A DNA stretch of 8,544 bases from Candidatus Sumerlaeota bacterium (GTDB lineage: Bacteria > Sumerlaeota > Sumerlaeia > SLMS01). The DNA lies in NCBI GenBank assembly GCA_020850785.1, contig JADZDZ010000210.1, forward strand, positions 1 to 8,544. The letters are read 5' to 3'. The position numbers were made by a program, and so were the translations under genes. Positions 6,779-8,544 of this stretch are shown here, piece after piece. Each line of letters opens with the position of its first letter. Positions within the stretch are counted from its first letter, which is position 1. The notes under the pieces are model-generated. The model searched no databases. It saw only the letters and a list, made by a program, of their open reading frames with translations, and was not told where the DNA came from.

Positions 6779-8356
6779 CTACTCCAAATCGTATTTTTTC
6801 ATCTTCCGGTAAAGCCGCTTTCGGTCAATTCCCAGAAGCCGTGCAGCCTCAACCTTCCGCCCCTTCGCCTTCCGCAGGGCGTCAACAATTTGGCGTTTTT
6901 CGGTCTCATCCAGCGTCAGCGGCTCCTCCGGCGCCTTGGGAACGAACGGCTCCGTGAAGTGGGGGATGGGCGGAGGCGCCACCGGGGGGCGTTCCTTCGC
7001 CGAAGCCGGGAGGGGGCGGGGTGTCGGCAGCGGCGTGGGGGGAGCAACGGGGGGCTCCGCCTCCTGCGCTTCCCGCTGGCGCCGTCGCGGGCGCACGGCG
7101 GCCATGGCCTCGCCGGGTGCGCGGAACAACTGCGGCGGTAGGTCTTCGATGCCGATGGTTGGCTTCTGCGAGAGCGCAAAACTGCGCTCGATGATGTTTT
7201 CAAGTTCGCGGATGTTGCCGGGCCAGGGGTATTGCAGCAGCACCTCCATCGCCTGCGGCTGCACGGTTTTTGGCGCAACATCGTAAAGCTTCGCGAAGCG
7301 CAGGATGAAGTGCCCGATCAGGTCGGGAACATCCACGGCCCGTTCCCTCAGCGGCGCCAGGGCGATGTTCACGACGCTGAGGCGATAGAACAAATCCTGG
7401 CGGAAATTTCGTTCGCGCACTTCATATTCCAGGTCGCGGTTCGTGGCGCAGATCAACCGCAGGTTGATGCGATGGGCCTGCGTGTCCCCAACGGGAATGA
7501 CTTCGCGTTGTTGAATCGCGCGCAGCAGCTTCACCTGCAGGTGCGGCGACATTTCGGAAATCTCATCAAGGAAAAGCGTGCCGCCTTCCGCAGCCTGAAA
7601 GAAACCGATGTGGTCGCTCACCGCGCCTGTGAAGGCGCCGCGCTTGTGGCCGAACAACTGGCTTTCCAGCAGCGTTTCACTGAGCGCGCCGCAATTCACC
7701 GCGATGAAAGGATAACGCGCGAAGGGGCCGCTGTCGTGGACGGCACGCGCCACCAATTCCTTGCCGGTGCCGCTTTCGCCAGTGATCAGCACAGTGCTGC
7801 GATTCCTTGCCACCATGCGAATCATCTCCAGCACGTGCTGGATTGCCGGCGAACGGCCAATGATCTCATGCGCATCATCGGTGTAGCCCAACTGTGCCTT
7901 CAACTGCCGGTTCTCGCTGCGCAGGTCCTGCATTTCCAGCGTGCGCGCCATGACGATCAGGATTTCCTCCGGATCGGCGGGCTTGATCAGGTAGTCCACC
8001 GCGCCAGCCTTCATGGCCTCCACGGCGGACTGGATTGAACCATGCCCCGTCAGCACGATCACGGGAAGGTTGGGATATTTTTCCCGCGTCCGTTTCAGGA
8101 ACGTCATCCCATCAAGCTTCGGCATCTGCAGGTCCGTCATGACGAGCGTAATCGGTGTCGGCTGATTTGCATCATCGGGAAGCGATGGGTCGGGCATGTT
8201 TGCGTCCAGCAGTTGCTCGCCTTCCAGCCCGTCGTGCGCCAGCAGCACCTCGTAGCCATGGCGCCGCAAAATCTTCGACAGCATCAGCACCCGATTTTTT
8301 TCATCATCAACAAGGAGAACGCGCGCCTTGATTTCCTGACCATCGTTGATTGTCAC
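6779..8356 (-). CDS. Sigma-54-dependent response regulator, NtrC family
   Basis: Two-component transcriptional activator of sigma-54 promoters, cytoplasmic, 525 residues. Receiver domain about 11-140: acidic pocket D17-D18, phosphoacceptor D75 (MTDLQMP), T103 and K125. It has an insertion of about 15 residues (near 52-67, Pro/Asp-rich) before the phosphoacceptor strand. AAA+ domain about 160-400: Walker A GESGTGKE (193-200), sigma-54-contacting GAFTGA (240-245), Walker B GTLFLDE (259-265), putative arginine finger region RNFRQDLFYRL (316-326) and WPGNIRELEN (378-387). A Pro-rich linker (435-479, 19 prolines) leads to a Fis-type helix-turn-helix at about 484-521 (VEAARLLGIDRKRLYRKMKK). I start it at GTG 8356, which overlaps the previous stop as GTGA and has GAGGG 10 nt upstream. 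A longer frame back to 8473 would only be out-of-frame sequence of the preceding gene. No histidine kinase gene is visible, so sensor and targets are unknown. Confidence 0.94.
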   Translation of the reverse strand: MTINDGQEIKARVLLVDDEKNRVLMLSKILRRHGYEVLLAHDGLEGEQLLDANMPDPSLPDDANQPTPITLVMTDLQMPKLDGMTFLKRTREKYPNLPVIVLTGHGSIQSAVEAMKAGAVDYLIKPADPEEILIVMARTLEMQDLRSENRQLKAQLGYTDDAHEIIGRSPAIQHVLEMIRMVARNRSTVLITGESGTGKELVARAVHDSGPFARYPFIAVNCGALSETLLESQLFGHKRGAFTGAVSDHIGFFQAAEGGTLFLDEISEMSPHLQVKLLRAIQQREVIPVGDTQAHRINLRLICATNRDLEYEVRERNFRQDLFYRLSVVNIALAPLRERAVDVPDLIGHFILRFAKLYDVAPKTVQPQAMEVLLQYPWPGNIRELENIIERSFALSQKPTIGIEDLPPQLFRAPGEAMAAVRPRRRQREAQEAEPPVAPPTPLPTPRPLPASAKERPPVAPPPIPHFTEPFVPKAPEEPLTLDETEKRQIVDALRKAKGRKVEAARLLGIDRKRLYRKMKKYDLE

Positions 8357-8544
8357 GGTGTCGAATCCCTCTTCGCGCGAAGGTGTGCGCAGAGGGCGGT
8401 GTGGGCGCTCTGCAGTCCTGCCAGCAGGCCATCCTCCCAGACAAACTGGGGATTGGTGGCGACTTCCGGCCAATCAAAGGGATTCATCAGGTCCTCCGGT
8501 GTCAGGTGCGGCACGATGCGACGCGCCAGCTTCAGGCACTTTTC
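8353..8544 (-). CDS. C-terminal end of an unrecognised protein (5' end outside window)
   Basis: An open frame enters from the right edge and ends at the TGA at 8353-8355, giving 63 residues, from EKCLKLARRI to AKRDSTP. The sequence looks like a folded, mostly helical domain: a charged start, the segment VPHLTPEDLMNPFDWPEV and then FVWEDGLLAGLQSAHTAL. Its stop overlaps the GTG of the response regulator by 4 bp, which implies translational coupling and supports both calls. It has no features of a histidine kinase. I do not recognise the family with certainty, so no function is given. Confidence 0.65.
   Translation of the reverse strand, partial: EKCLKLARRIVPHLTPEDLMNPFDWPEVATNPQFVWEDGLLAGLQSAHTALCAHLRAKRDSTP

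Noticed and set aside
7232..8038. A 268-residue plus-strand ORF antisense to the response regulator
   Set aside because: The opposite strand encodes all AAA+ and receiver motifs; the plus-strand frame shows no recognisable domain.

Overview
The window comes from a GC-rich bacterial chromosome with ordinary, tightly packed protein-coding content. A cleaved-type signal peptide on a TPR protein, an NtrC-type sigma-54 activator and a DppC-type permease suggest a Gram-negative-type (diderm) bacterium. The proteins do not look close to a familiar model genus, and I cannot place the phylum from sequence alone. No RNA genes, insertion sequences, CRISPR arrays or integrase-type genes are visible, and no gap between genes exceeds about 120 bases.

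Layout. Bases 1-651 (+) hold the C-terminal three quarters of a DppC/OppC-type ABC permease, cut by the left edge. Everything else is on the minus strand. Read in its own direction, the right edge starts with the last 63 codons of an unrecognised gene (8544-8353). Its stop overlaps the GTG start of a sigma-54-dependent response regulator (8356-6779) in a GTGA overlap. After a 118-bp spacer with a weak promoter candidate comes a close-packed run of six genes: a secreted TPR protein (6660-5008), an ABC-2-type ATPase (4988-4080), glucose-6-phosphate dehydrogenase zwf (4038-2500), alanine racemase alr (2445-1315), and two small membrane proteins (1308-958 and 961-596). The last gene runs convergently 56 bp into the 3' end of the permease.

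The six genes are probably co-transcribed, because gaps are 6-54 bp or overlaps. They do not form one obvious pathway: zwf supplies NADPH and pentose phosphates, alr supplies D-alanine for peptidoglycan, and the ATPase has no permease partner here. I see no convincing new multi-gene system.

The most interesting local signal is at the junction of the two small membrane proteins. A 12-bp direct repeat with 14-bp period sits exactly where the first ORF stops and the second starts. Removing one 14-bp period would join them in frame into one protein of about 232 residues. This could be a split gene, a slippage-prone locus or a sequencing/assembly indel. Other points are a revised start for the response regulator, an otherwise easily missed edge gene, a better-supported start for zwf, and a glutamine in alr at the position of the carbamylated lysine.
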